DNA of 64,000 bases from Sarcocystis neurona (Eukaryota; Apicomplexa; Conoidasida; Eucoccidiorida; Sarcocystidae), in NCBI GenBank assembly GCA_000727475.1, contig KL647310.1:1756849-1820848 (forward strand), read 5' to 3'. The translations under genes and the position numbers were made by a program. Below are positions 1 to 12,559 of the stretch, piece by piece; position 1 is the stretch's first letter; each line of letters begins with the position of its first letter. The notes under the pieces were generated by a model. The model saw only the letters and a list, made by a program, of their open reading frames with translations. It had not been told where the DNA came from and searched no databases.

Positions 1-916
1 GCCAGCCACGACGCGTCTGTGGTGGGCCTGGGTGGAGCGCAAACGACGTACGTCGACAGACCACGCGGAGAAGCGGAAGGCAGCCACTCACATTTCGAAG
101 ACGGGAAAAGAAAAGGCGTGCGTGCAGAAGCCGTGAGAGATAGAGAGAGTTGAACAGACAGATACACACACAGACACACACACACGCAGACAAAAGAAAA
201 GAAAACTTAGACCCCCCCACACACACAGGGACCTTCGAATGGATGCGCCCGTCCAGAGTGCCCGTGCATGCGCCCATGCATGCACCCGCACGGGGGCCTC
301 CTCCACCGGCGGCACCCACTGAGACCGCACCTGCGTCGGCCACACGAGACTCACGATGCCAGACGGAGAACTGCAGAAACAGAAAGAGAAGAAAACCCGA
401 CGAGCCGAAGAAGGGGACGAGGAAGAAAAGAAGAAGGAAATGAGAGAAGAAGAAAATGGGGAGGAAAAGACGGAGAAAACGAGGGGGAAAAAAAGTAGAA
501 ACGGAGGATCGGAAGAAGACGAGGAAGAGGAAACGAAGCGGAGGAGAAGCACGGTAGCAGAGAACGCCAGGCCGAGTGCGGAAAATCTTTCACGCAGGGA
601 TGGTGAATATACACATACATTTACATCTATACATATATAGACATTTATATATTACATGTGTATATACACATATGTACGTATACATGTGACAAGCTTGTGG
701 ACGTATCGTACGGACGTGTACGAAAGACAGGAAGCGCGTTCGGTGTCTTCTGTTGCCCACAAACGTATACGCAAGTCTAGATATATAATTCTATACGTAT
801 TGAGCACAGACAGCCATATTCGGACAGCGACATGCAAAAGGTCGTCAGCAGCAATATTTGTCCGTGGAAGCCAGGAGAGACAGCCCGAAGGCGCGTCTGC
901 ACGAGTGTGAGAGTAC
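1..916. other. Left-edge segment: possible further exon and purine-rich tract
   Basis: This stretch follows the last exon I can define for the minus-strand gene. Positions 350-560 are almost pure purine on the plus strand (polypyrimidine on the minus strand), and 600-830 is TA/TG-rich microsatellite. On the minus strand, bases 1 to about 85 are open in all three frames after an AG at about 87; one frame reads as a short basic/hydrophobic stretch, but its phase does not match the preceding exon. The segment is either an intron of the minus-strand gene or the promoter side of another minus-strand gene beyond the edge. The Lys/Glu-rich open frame on the plus strand at 356-640 is what any GAA/AAG tract gives, and I do not call it a gene. 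Confidence 0.35.
350..560. repeat. Polypurine tract (polypyrimidine on minus strand)
   Basis: About 200 bases are nearly all A and G on the plus strand, with GAAGAAG-type runs. This is the same composition as the tracts that precede the starts of the other genes here when each is read on its own coding strand. It could be the 5' side of a minus-strand gene beginning beyond the left edge, or an intronic tract. Confidence 0.6.
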
Positions 917-3900
917 CTGCTTGTCGGCGCTTCGCCGCTTCTCAGCCTCTTCCCCTCCGAGCAGCAGCGAGTGCTCCTCCTCCTGTGCAGGCGGCGGCAG
1001 CGGCATCGGCTGCATCAGCGACGTGATGCGCTGCAGCAGCTGCTGCTCGTCGACTTCTGGGGCCCTCTCCAAGTCCAGCTTTTCCTGACGCCCACACCCG
1101 CCACACAGGTGTGTGTGATCAAGTGAGTGCATCTACACGTGGTTGTGGAGACGGACACGTACACGTACACGTTTATTGATCTATATAAGTTCATACGCAA
1201 GTATCAAAGTATACGTACATTCATTTACGTATATATGTATAGAGAGAGACATCTTTTGGGTACGGACGGTGCACGCGCACACGCACATAGGGGTACCTAC
1301 CTGTACGCGTGCTGCACTTGCTGCTGCAGCACCTGCTGCGTCTATGGCATTCTGGTGTGCGTACACCGCAGGGAAGGAGTACTCGTGTACGTACATATGC
1401 ACACACGCATGCAAAGACGCGTAGGAAGACGGCCGCACAAATACGCCGTGTCAAGAGAGACAAATGACGCGCGAGAAATAGGCACGTGGGTGCTTCTAGG
1501 GAAGACGTACGAACGACACCGTGCAACAGCTGTGCAAGCAGCAGCCGCACCGGAGGAGAGGCCACTCCAGAGGGCAGCGCAGTTGCCGGCGAGAGAAAAC
1601 GAAACGCGCAGAGCAGGCCGCAGAAGCAGCAGATACAGGACCAGCAGGCGCAGCAACACCAGACGCAGCACGGACAGGAGCTGCAGCAGCAGCAACACAC
1701 GCAACAACGGCAGCAACACACGCACCAGCGGCAGCAACACACGCAGCGGCGGCAGCAACACATGTAGCAGCAGGGGGCATGGCAGCAGCGTCGAGTGCTT
1801 CGGCCTTCTGCTGCTTACTGGTCTCCCATTGATATATGCGCTGTGGGGGACGATTGTCGTGACGAGACACAAAACTGTCCGTCTTTTTCGGTTTGCTAAA
1901 TCTTCGCTATTCAGACCCCAGTCTTCTGCGGATTGCTCGGCTTCTCCCTTCCGCTCTTCCTGCTCTAAGCTCGTCTGGTGTTCGTCTTCCTCCTCGCCCA
2001 CAGCGTCGCGGTTCTTCTCGCCCGCCGCCTTCGTCACTTTCTCCTTTTTCTCCTGCCCCTCCTCTGTGGAAGCGTCTCTCCCTGTCTGCTGCTGCGTTCC
2101 CAGCTGCTGCTGCTGCGGCGTCTCCGGTTGCTGCTGCTGCTGCTGCCTGTCCGATTGCTGCTGCTGCCCTTCTGGGCGCTGCTGTTGCTCCTCGCTTCCT
2201 TCCTGACCAGGCGGTAGTGGGAACTGTTGGAAGAAGTCGGAGGGAGGACTGATGGAGACGACTTTCTCTTTACTTGCGCTCCATCTCTCATAGGTGTATG
2301 TCACATTGAGAAGTTGCCAAAGAGGCACTGCATCCCCTCCCCAGTAAACGATTTCTTGCTGCTCTTCCATATTCTTCTGCGTCTCTGTCCCTCCTCCTCT
2401 TCCTTCCCCTTCTCCCCCTGCTGCCTCCCCTGATTTATCGACGGCTGATCGATTCTCACTCGACAGGTCGCCCTCCTTTCCACGTCGCCTCGAACCGTCT
2501 TTGTCCTCCGCACCTGCACTCCTCGCGGGTTCCCCTGCTGCTGCTGCGGCAGCAGCCGACGGAGGGCCCACGAGACGCACGTACGCAATTTCTTCGATTC
2601 CTGCTGGTGCGGCTGCTTTGGGACTGCCCTTCGACCGCCACAGAGCCCACAGCGGCACGCGCGGAAACAAGCTGCGACTGCCGCTGCTGTCGACGCTGCC
2701 GCCTGCTGCTGCCGCTGCACGTGCCCCAGGCGACAGCTGTCGCAAAGAGCCAAGCATGTTCGACAGAACGCCACCCACGCCTCCTTCTCCTTCTCCTCCG
2801 CTCTTCTGCTCCTCCGCGCCGCGCGCGCCCGCGGCCGGCGCAGCAGCAGCGCCGTCCTTCGCACCAGCAGCGGCCGCAGGAGAGACAGCAGACGCAGCGG
2901 AAATGGCAGCAGCTGCCGCGTCGCCGGCAGCCCCCGACGCACCAGGAGCCGGCGAAGTCTCAGATGGGAGAAAAAACTGAGAGTAGAAAGCCCGGTCGCT
3001 CTCGACTGCGGCAGGGCCCCACGCAGCAGCAGCAGCACGTCGTCTGCTGCTCGGTTCGAGCACGGTAAAGTACTTCAAATGCAGAAACGCGTCCTACCGC
3101 CGCAGCAGCAGCAGAACAAACAGAGCAGCAAAGACAGGAAGCCAAGACCCCTGACTTATGCGCTGCCACGCGATGTGAACAAACAACAGAGAGCGCGACA
3201 CATGCAGACATGACGACAGCAGCATTACGATGTCCGCAGACACACCCAGACGACTGTCTCGCATCTCTCGCCAGAAACGTCACCTCCTTCAGACGGTCAC
3301 GCACACATGTACGCAAGCGTAAAGAAGTGAATAGTATGGAGAGAGACAGACACACACACAGAAATCCGAAAGAAGACGCACGTGCTGCGGACACCCAGTT
3401 GCATGCGGTACTTTGCGAACTGAGACGTAAGACACTCCCCTACACACAGTCGCTCTCCACGTGCATGCGCAGAGCTGAGAGACAGACACGTGCAGACGAG
3501 ACAACGTGTCTGTCCTTTCAAAAAATTCGCAGTGTGCCCTGTAAAGACGCGTACGCAGCCACATGTATCACTGCAACGCAGACACGTGCGAGCGCGTACT
3601 ACATATAACACTATTTCCCTCTGTATATTTACACAGGCTTACGCACGTATTCCTATTTATATAGAGAGAGGAATCTGCTCAACATGGCCTCTTGCCTCGC
3701 ATTTCTCTCTCTATATATAGTATATATATACCTCTCTATAGGTTTACACAGGCTTATACTTGTTCCCCTGTTTGCACACGTATGAAGAAGGAGTCTGCTT
3801 AATACAGCCTCTCGCTTCCTGTTCTCCTTTGTGCAGCACCATTTCTCCCTCTATATATTTGCACACGCATATCCGTATTTCCCTATTTATACCTGAGGAC

Positions 3901-6900
3901 CGACTTAATACAGCCTCTCGCTTTAGATAGCAGCGTTCCTCCCCCTCTATACAGTTATACACGCTTATACATATATCTTCCTGCTTACACACATACATAT
4001 ATGTAGGAGTCTACTTGATACAGCCTCTCGCTTCCTGTTTTTCTTCCTTTGAGCATGCAGGAGAGCAGCACGCAACCGTGGCTGCTGGTGCGACGACATC
4101 CACGAGCATCGTTGCAAAGAAAGCCCTGCAAGAATTTCGTCGCATGCCCCTTTGAAGCGACGCATGCAGGGCAACGCACGCGCACCCCACAAACACAAGC
4201 GCGTGCGCAGACGTCTGGTGCCGCTGCTGCACTTGCTGTCCTCCCAGCTGCTGCTCTCGGCTGCGTATACACGAAGACCGCCCAGCAGGCTCCTCTACTT
4301 CACGGCCTGCAGACGGACGTTCTCGCATGCATGTGTCAGTCCGGCGGCGCCCGGGTGCAGAGGGACAGCACATGCAGTCCTGAGGATATGCGAAGACAGA
4401 GAACTGGGCAGCCTTCACGTCGCCCCGGCTTGTCCAGAGCGTTCTACGCATGCAGACGCAGACGTGAGTCCGCGCGCGCATGCACTCCAGCAAAGTCCCT
4501 CACATGTGCGGCGCCACCTCTCAGCTCAGCAGTGGAGGAGAGCCACATCTTTTTCAACCGATCCTCGCCGACGCGTGCATGCATGCATTTGTCTACTACC
4601 GCAGAAAAAAGGTTTTGTCGAAAAATGCAAGCGTGTGGGCTACAGACGTGAAGCAGCAGCTCGCGCTAAATGCAAGCACTTGTCCGCATGCACACACGAG
4701 AAAGTTCTTCTGCTGGAGAAACAAACACAAGCAGAGATATTTATTAACGTACAACTACGTCCAGGCGTATTCGCTACCGCAAGTCCCTTGACTGCAGTCC
4801 ACGCATCCAGCCGCCTGTGGACGTCTTTTAACACGCCTTCCATAATGTAGAAAGTCAACGTAGATAAAAGTAGACACACACACACACACCGATGGGTCCA
4901 GAAGAAGCAAACGCCTACGCGTATATACACCCGTTGACGTGCGTTTTCTGTTCTACAGATGCGCGTATAGAAAAGGCAAATGTCTAAGCGTATATACAGA
5001 CGTAGACGTGTGTTTCCTCTTATACACACATACACACCTACGCAGAGGCGAAAGTCTAAGCGTATATACACACACGCAGACGTGTGTTTCCTATAATGTA
5101 TACATACACATGTATGCAGACGCAAGCGTCTAGCAGCATATACACGCATAGACGTGTGTTTTCTATTAGAGGTCAAGTAGCCTCACGTACATATATACAT
5201 ATATGTATATATATGTATGAACAGAGCCGTAGTAGCTTACGAATCGCGTCTCCGGGGGAAAGGCGTTGAGCAGAACAGAATTGGGATGCAGGTGCACCAG
5301 CGGGTCGTGCAACGGCGGCAGCAGCGAGCCGATGCCTGCTGCACCTCCCGTTGCTCCTCCAACTGTCCCCGCGCCTCCGAGTTCTCCTGCTGTTGCGTCC
5401 CCGGGGCCGGCACCACGCGACTGCTCGGACACCGGCTGCTGCTGCAGTCGTGGGTTTGTCAAACTCCCCACCAGCTGCATGACCACTTGTATGAAAATCA
5501 GCTGCATGACCACTCCTCCCACCCGGCCTGCGCATGCGGACACCCCACAGGCACACCGCGAGCAGCGGGCAGTCAACCACGTAACAGACCGAGTGAGTGG
5601 TTCGAACGCAGAAAATTCTACTTCCGATACTACTCCGTCGTACCAGGCTGTTCTCCACGACACTTCGTCGCTGCCGAATGCGCCCCTAACAAGCATGAGG
5701 CCATGCCACACGACCGGAACCTGCCTTCTTCACAAGAAACGTGCGTCATGCGTCTCTTTGAAGTCAGGCAACTACCCATGCAACAGGCTTGGCTTCCGTC
5801 TACGTACGTGAGCTCACCCTATGCGAAATGCGTGCAAGTCTGTGTCACGCATAAAAAATAGACCAGCATACTCTCATACGCGTGCAGATGCGCATACTCG
5901 CGTGTGTAAGATGCACCTGATCCCATACAGAGAAGAATTCACACATCTACAATACACACACATATACATACGTGTGCACGCGTCTTGGTACACTTCCGGA
6001 CGCATGCAGACCCGCATGCATTTGTTCATGTTGTCTCTCTGCGTAGATGAGGCAAAAGCCGCCCCCACGCGGCGGCCTGACGCACGAGGTCGCTGGGCTC
6101 TCCACGCGCTCGAATGCCCAAAGCGACAGGAACGTGCCACCGCCCGCATTCTCCAACTGCGCATGCACGCGCGCGTTCCTGTGTCTGCCGCATGCAGAGA
6201 CACACACCCGTCTGGCACAGGGGACTGCGGACACACAAATACGTGCGAGTTCCCCAGGCATTCAGGCGAAGTCGTCTCTGCTCGCTCTGGTCAAGCATGC
6301 ACGCGTGTGGGCGCCTTTCTCCCCCCCCGCACATGCGCATGCGCGCAAGCAGCCTACGCAGACCTTCTTCTACAAGCGCGGAGGAGCGCACCGGCGTCTG
6401 CGCCCCTGGCTCAGCAGCCGCGTCCGTCTACACCCGGACCGCGCACGCAGGCACGCGCATGCGCCTGCTGCTTTGTACGTCTGCATGCAACCATGCGAGA
6501 GGCCACAGTGACGGCGCCGGCGTGGACGCATGCGTCTATGTACGCGTGGCTACAGAGGATACTGACGTGTCTGCACATGCGCGTTCTAGTGCAGCACGAA
6601 TGCGCAGGCACCCGTGGACCGCGTTGCGAACCCACACGCAGCAACACGCCGCATCCGCCGGTGCCGCCCTTCAGGCCCACCGCAGCAGACGTCCGCGACA
6701 CTACGTGTGCCTGCCTGCACGTGTCTACGTCTGCATGCAAGGAGCTGTCCCTCCTGACGCTGATGCTGCAGATGTACACTACTGCACCCCCGTCCTTCTC
6801 TACCCCTGCTGAACCCGACAGCGGGTCCCATGACATCGACGTCTCGAAGGGTGGGTCTGCGCGTCTCCATCCGTTCCCTGCTCCTCTCTCGCTTCCCTCT

Positions 6901-7813
6901 CTATCCATACAGCGATGCATGCACAGGTCCATGGAGAGGTCGTCCGGAGAAGATTGCATGCACGGAAGGACGAAAATGCACGGATGCACGGAAATTAGAG
7001 CGTCCCCTCTGTATGTACACAGATACCTGCAGAGGCCGTTGAGAAAGCTTGCATGCAGAGAAAGACGAAGATGCATGCATGCAGGCAACTTAAACGCTTT
7101 CTCCCGTGTGGTCTCTGAAGCGTGCGCTCGCCCCCAAAGTGGACTTCGGGACTGGAGAGAGCTGGTCCTTCACTTGCAGCGTAGCACGCCCCACGGCAGC
7201 ACAAACACCAGTGCGCCGCATGCACTCCGCTTGTACATAGACGTACTTGTCTACACGTAAATGTCGTACATACGTACACATATATGTGGACACATTGATT
7301 AATACCCACATACATATATATGTGTGCACCCGTGTGATGCAAGTGGATACGTATGCATGCATGCATATATATATATGTATGTATGTGCATCCATAGGGCG
7401 GTATGCATGCACGGCAGGCGCCTTCGCTGCGTAAGACTTGCGAAGTAGAGTGCGGAGTGCTTCGTACGCGGCCAAACCCTGGACTGCGCACGCATGTGAA
7501 CGTCCAGGGGGGAGTACGTACACTTGGGTTCTTGCATGCGTGCAGATACGAACAGTCGGGTCCCAACTTCTGGCAGGTTGACGCCTTCCTTCGGGTGTAC
7601 GCACGCAGACACAGAGGTGGTATTCTCTAATGCGAAACAGAAGAGCCTATACTTTCCTCGGCCCGGGTGGCTGCATGCGTTTCTGCTCCCGCAGGAATAC
7701 TTCGTAGACTTACTTAGGAAGGACTGCTGCTGCTGCGGCTGCTGCTGCTGGTCCCCTGTTGCGGCGCTGCCTACGGCAGGCGGCGCCGCTGCCGCTTCCT
7801 GGACCGTACTCAT
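917..7813 (-). CDS. Probable CLPTM1-family membrane protein, four exons resolved, 3' end uncertain
   Basis: Exons, in coding order: 7813-7714, 5527-5241, 3093-1819 and 1084-917, with phase-compatible GT..AG junctions (donors GTAAGT, GTAAGC, GTAAGC, GTACTC), 610 codons in all. The start ATG at 7813 is followed by a short Ala/Gln-rich leader, then a hydrophobic segment at about residues 36-56 (VGGVVMQLIFIQVVMQLVG), then a Gly-rich linker and a hydrophilic domain. In animal and plant CLPTM1 proteins a Q-rich leader and single membrane helix precede a luminal domain; the order here is the same, and AFYSQFFLPSETSPAP sits where that family has its Y-x-H-V-[FY]-F...P-x-P segment. Exon 3 carries Ala- and Gln/Glu-rich inserts. 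CLPTM1 proteins act in the ER/Golgi membrane, and CLPTM1L is a GPI-lipid scramblase. The C-terminal multi-helix region is not seen; it would lie left of the window, or the gene ends near 845. The family call is an inference from short motifs; the exon chain is better supported than the name. Confidence 0.45.
1690..1773. repeat. 21-bp tandem repeat, four copies, in an intron
   Basis: The block CAGCAACACACG recurs at a 21-base spacing (about 1690, 1711, 1732, 1753) with small changes. It lies in the intron between exons 3 and 4 of the minus-strand gene (1085-1818), next to TA/TG microsatellite DNA. Confidence 0.7.
3621..4045. repeat. Diverged minisatellite of about 95-118 bp, four copies
   Basis: Four units share the order CTCTATA..TTTACACA..GCTTA, then a variable part, then AGTCT.CTTRATACAGCCTCTCGC. 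Unit starts are near 3621, 3730, 3848 and 3943. The array sits in intron 2 (3094-5240) of the minus-strand gene. Spacing is not a multiple of three and the units contain stops, so it is non-coding. Confidence 0.7.
4905..5168. repeat. Diverged minisatellite of about 70-75 bp, four copies
   Basis: The units share GTCTAAGCGTATATACA followed by GACGTGTGTTTCCT. It lies in the same intron as the previous array but is a different sequence family. A short (CA)n run at 4873-4888 precedes it. Confidence 0.7.
5528..7713. other. Intron 1 of the minus-strand gene, rich in GCATGC
   Basis: No convincing exon was found inside this 2.2 kb intron; several short open frames exist but none has both a good donor and acceptor in phase with its neighbours. 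Reading by eye I count roughly 20 copies of the palindrome GCATGC, often as TGCATGC. About eight more lie in 4050-4690. A random sequence of this length would be expected to hold about one every 4 kb. Confidence 0.6.
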
Positions 7814-8159
7814 TTGAGCGTCGGCAGCGAAGACCGGAGCGGAGCGGGTCGGAACAGGCAGCGACTCCCGTGAAAGAAATTTTTTAAAGACGCAAAACAG
7901 CAGCCGAGACGATACTCATAAACGCTGCCTCGTTCGCACAGCTGTGAAGGTGCTCAGCATCACCATCTGTACGGCCGTACCTCAAAATATATATACATAG
8001 AGAGATGGATAGATAGAGGGAACGAAAGACGTCCTTGCGGACATATCCGATGTACTTCTATACGTATATATGTATACACTGAGTAGGATACATACGTCGA
8101 GACAAACATATGCATAATATATACGTATACAGATATACAAGGGTGTGTGTTTAGGACGT

Positions 8160-9620
8160 TCAGGTGTGGGTGGTCGACATGCATATACGGGGAGAGACAG
8201 GAGGCAGAGGAAAAGCTGGGAGAAAAAACTGTGCCTGTGAGTATACGTGTGTATATCGGTACAGAAGCAGACGCTGCTGCTGCTCGTCCTGGAGCTGTGT
8301 ATACACCTGCAAGTGCGCCAACCACCGCGTAGAGAGCGACGAGAGGTGCGGTAGCAGAAGCAGCTGCAAGAGAACGCAGCAGCGGGAGGCGTGAGAAGCT
8401 GCTACTGCTGCTGCTGCTACTCGTGCCGCTGTTGCTGTTGCTGCTGCAGTGCTGCTTCCCGAACGGCAGAAAAAGCTTCCGCTGCCCTGGCAACGCCAGA
8501 AGCGCAACGAGACGAGACACCGCACGCCGCTGAGAAATTGGGGAGACGGGACGGGGAGAGGGACGGCCGTCTCCAGGAAGAATCGAAGGCAGGCGACACG
8601 GCCAGTGACAACCAGAGGATGCGGACGAGGAGAAGAGGAAAAGGAGGAGAAGGAAGACTAAAGTTGTGCCAGCACGCAGCAGCAAAAACAGGGCAGAGCG
8701 AGGAGGAGAATGCGACGCTGAGAAGGGGCAGCAGCAGCAAGAAGGGAGGAGAAGGCAGGGCGAGAGAGGGACGTCGAAGAGACGGCGGGAATAGCAGCAG
8801 CTCAGGGAGACGGCAAGCAAACGCCGGCAAAAACGAAAAGTGGGGGAAGGCCGAAAAGGCAGCAGCGGAGTGACAAATGAGGGCAGAAAGAGGAGGAAAT
8901 TTCAAAGACGGGTATGCGAAGAAAGACGCAAAAGTGACGGAGAGACAGCCGAAGGCCAACGCGCAGACGACGCGCAGAGAAGGGAGCGACTCGGCGTACA
9001 AAACCCAAAAGAGTGACGGGACGGGAGAACGACCGTGCTGCAAAAGAAGGGATGAGAAAGGAAGAAGCGGTTCTTCAAAGCAAAGACAAAATGGGGGAGC
9101 ACCGCGCCGAAGACGGTTGGGGCGGGACTGTCGTGTTCTCCTTGCATGCAGAGAGTGCCAGCGAGCGAGACGAAACGTTCAGAAAAGGGTAGGAAGAGGT
9201 GGCAGCAGCAGCACAGAGGGAGCACCACCAGCAGAGGGAAAGCTGCAGCTGCGAAGAAGCAGCAGCAGCGGCAGAAGCGAGACAGGAGGGAGATGAGCGC
9301 CGGCAAAGACGAGGAAGAAGTCGTCACGGCGGCGAGGTGGAAGCAGCAGCAGCGACAAGGCGATATGTGCCGCAAAGCGAACGCCGCAGGGGGGGGGACA
9401 ACGGAGAGGCGGAGACGGCGGCAGCAGGTCCTCGAAGCTGTCCAGGCACGGCAGTCGCAGCAGCTCTATGCAGATGCAGAGCAACGAACGTAGACGGAGA
9501 CGTGGTCGCACCACCGGCACGTGAGGCACGCATGGGAGACACAACGTGGGCGTCTTGGGAAAAGAAAGGCGCAGGCGTCGTGAACCAGCTGTTGCTGCAG
9601 GAGCAGGGGTGCAGCCGTTG
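8160..9620 (-). promoter_or_regulatory. Polypyrimidine tract (minus strand) upstream of the minus-strand gene
   Basis: On the minus strand this 1.4 kb is strongly C/T-rich and begins about 350 bases upstream of the ATG at 7813. It mirrors the tract ahead of PRP6. It is probably the 5' untranslated or promoter region; the exact transcription start cannot be read from sequence. Confidence 0.45.
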
Positions 9621-12559
9621 AAGTGGGGCGAAGCGACAAGAGTCGCCGATATAGCGCGGGGCAGCCAGTGGCAGGCGGGGAAGGCAGACAGGTGCTGCAG
9701 CAGCGAGGAGCTGCTAGCAGCGCGGTAGAAATGCGGCAGCAGCAGGTGGACAGCAGACCAGACGAGGAGGTAAAGCAGTGGGATGGACGCTCTGCAGCAG
9801 CATGTGGCTGCTTGAGGAAGTGAGGAAGATGCTGCAGTCGCGAGGCGCCGCGGCAGCAGCTCCTCTTCGACGGCCTCTCCTCTACCCCAATGTATACACG
9901 CAGACGATCGCTGCGTGTGACTGACTGTCTCGCGTGTCGTTAACTACGTACGTATATCTGTATAAGCGTCCGCATATGCGCTTCTCGAAGCGACTAGCGA
10001 GGGGAAAGGGAAGGCACTGCGCACTGCGCTGCGCAGCTCGACGGGCCGCAGGAAGGATGGCGAACCGAGAGTGCGCGGCGGAGCGGAGAAGCCGCTGAAT
10101 AACGGGCTGAGGAGGCAAGGTTGCCTTTCCTGCAATCTCTAGACAGGCGTAATGACTGCGCGCAGCAGGTAGTGCAATACAACTTGTCTGCTGCGCGCGG
10201 CAGGGCAGCCCAGGCTGTCAAGGTGGTCGGCCGGTGTTGTTGCGACTCAAGTTGCATTCCGGGACATAGAGCAGCGTCTTCATCCCCGAAGAGTCGGGTG
10301 TACGTAAAGGAGCAAATCTACCAGCAAATGCGCGTTCAAAGCAGCGCCTGAAGTCCTACAGAGAGCCAGCGGTGCACGGCAGCCGTGCACAACGCCTCCT
10401 GCTGCCGTTGCTATCCTCGGTTTCCCTGTGCGAGTGCTGCTGCCACTCGACATGAACGGGGGACGTGCGGTCTCTTGCAGCCGCGGCCACTTAAAAAGAA
10501 GCAAGCAGGAATAGAACGTGCGATTTCTTTGCCAGGGTGCTGCTCCTGCTGCAGCAGCAGCCGGGTTGCTGCTGCTACGCTCTAGTCCTCTTCTCACGCA
10601 TGCATGCATTCGAGGACTGTCGGCACTTCACCAGGGCGCGCGCGCGCGGCAGCTGCTGAACACACGAGCGGCAAAACAACAACGCCTCCTGATGCGAGGG
10701 GAGGCTGCTGCAGTTGCATCGCGTAGCTCTTCTGTTACTGGTACCACCTCTACCTATTGCGAGTGTTAAAATAGTAGTCGTGGCCCCCCTCCAAGGATCA
10801 GCAGTTGTAGTGACTCCTGGTCGTGCTGCTGCTGCTGCTGCTGCCTCTGCATCGGGGTGGCCTGCTGCTGCTGCGGCTGCTGCATCGGGGCTTCCTGTGC
10901 CACCACCCGTCCTCCTCCTGCTGCGCGCAGACGCTCGTATCCGCGGCTGAAGCAGCGCTCTTAGCTGCCGCCCCCGTCTTGCCTCAGGCCTCCTGCCGCC
11001 GCTGCTTTTCTGTTGCTGCTGCTTTTCTGCATCTGCTCCGCCCGTGTGTCCTCGCCGCGCCATACTCCTGCTTCCGTTTGACTTGTCGATTGATCTGCCC
11101 GTGCTACTGTGGCGCTGACGTCTCGTTGGCGGTGACGGTGCGCTGGTGCGTACTTCTCCGCTGCCTGTGTTGCTGCCGCGTAGTCGAACAGCTGCCGGGA
11201 CGCCCCGCCTCGTCCGCTCGGCCACCGCCTCCTATCACGAAACGGTGTGTGCTGTTGCTAGCAGCTGACGTGGGAGTCGCGACCGAAGAGACAGTGCCGG
11301 TGTTAGCAACGGGAGGAGAAGGTACCGCTGCCGCATACGCACTGCTACTGGACGAGAAGAGGTTGTCCTACTCCTTCCCGGAGGGAGTGGTGGCCCCTGC
11401 CGCGGCTACAGACACACACACACACACACACACATCCCCGTATGCAGATACTCTCCTCCGTTGCTGCTAGTGGACCGCGTTTCCACGTCGCAACGCCGCA
11501 TGGTGGTAGGTGACTTCTTTCGAGCTGCGAATTCTGCCACTCCTCCACGAGTGTTAGGGACTCGCAACTCCGTACCTACACGGCGGTGTGTCGGCCGGAC
11601 TTAGCAACTGGCCATTCTCGCGAGGAGAGCTGCGCGTAGGAAACGAACCAGGACTTCTCATCCGTCTTGCTACTGGTGCTTATGCGGCAGCAGCTCCGCG
11701 TGCCCTCTGCGTTTTTCGGTCGATCCTGCCGGTGACGTCCTGCCTGGGGATGCTGCTGCGTACCAAAGAGGGGGGAGAGCCTCATAGCTGAGATGGTGGG
11801 TCACACCAGTCTCCTCTTCGTGTAGCGCTCTTCTCTCGGTTCGTCGCGGTTTTCTGCCGCCGTCCTGCGTGTCTACTTTTACACCCGCGGGTGGCGTCGT
11901 ATGCTGCTGCTGCGGTTGTGCGGCTGCCGCTGCAGTTGCTGCCACAGGCCCGCGCTGCTGCCACGTCGTGTATGTACTACGGAGCGCCTGCTGCTGCTGC
12001 TGCGGCTGCAGCGGCCGTGCGGCTTCTCGGCTTGGTGCAGAAAAGCAGCAGCAGCTACCGCGAGTGGAGAGGGCACACAACAAGTTCGCCGGTGGTGTGT
12101 CTGTTCAGAAGTCTTGTACGTAAAAACCATGTTTCTTCGCAAGTTTTGACCTGCAAACACGTTGCTGAAGAGGTGTAGAATACATCTTTGTATCTGCCGT
12201 ATCCGTTTTGTGACACTTGCTTCCCCGGGCACCCGGACGACGGCCCTTCTAATTATTGGGAAGACCCTTGTAGTCTGAGTTTCGAAGATCCCGATCCCCC
12301 AGCCACGTGACAGCGTGTTGCCGGTGTTGACACTGTTAGGAGTGCGGCTGCACCCCATTTTCGTCTTTTTCCTTTGAAGAAGTCACCCTTGCCTTAGCGA
12401 GAAGTATCAAGTCCGCTGCTGGTTCCACCGTGAGAGAAAGGAAAAAGGTATCACCTTCTTCCGTTTTCATGTATCGTATGACGAGGCTGCTGCCTAAAAG
12501 AGTGGATGTCTTTGTGGCAGATTTCCCCGTGCTCTGGTAGTGACTTTTCTGGACTTGTC

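Noticed and set aside
356..640. Plus-strand Lys/Glu-rich open frame beginning MPDGELQKQKEKK
   Set aside because: It is the direct reading of a GAA/AAG purine tract. There is no non-repetitive part, no splice context, and the same composition occurs ahead of other genes on the opposite strand.
10575..11225. Minus-strand open frame of 216 codons in the divergent intergenic region
   Set aside because: Arg/Ala/Ser/Gly-rich reading of GC-rich CTG/CAG DNA, with no conserved motif and with overlapping open frames on the plus strand; no splice-supported continuation.
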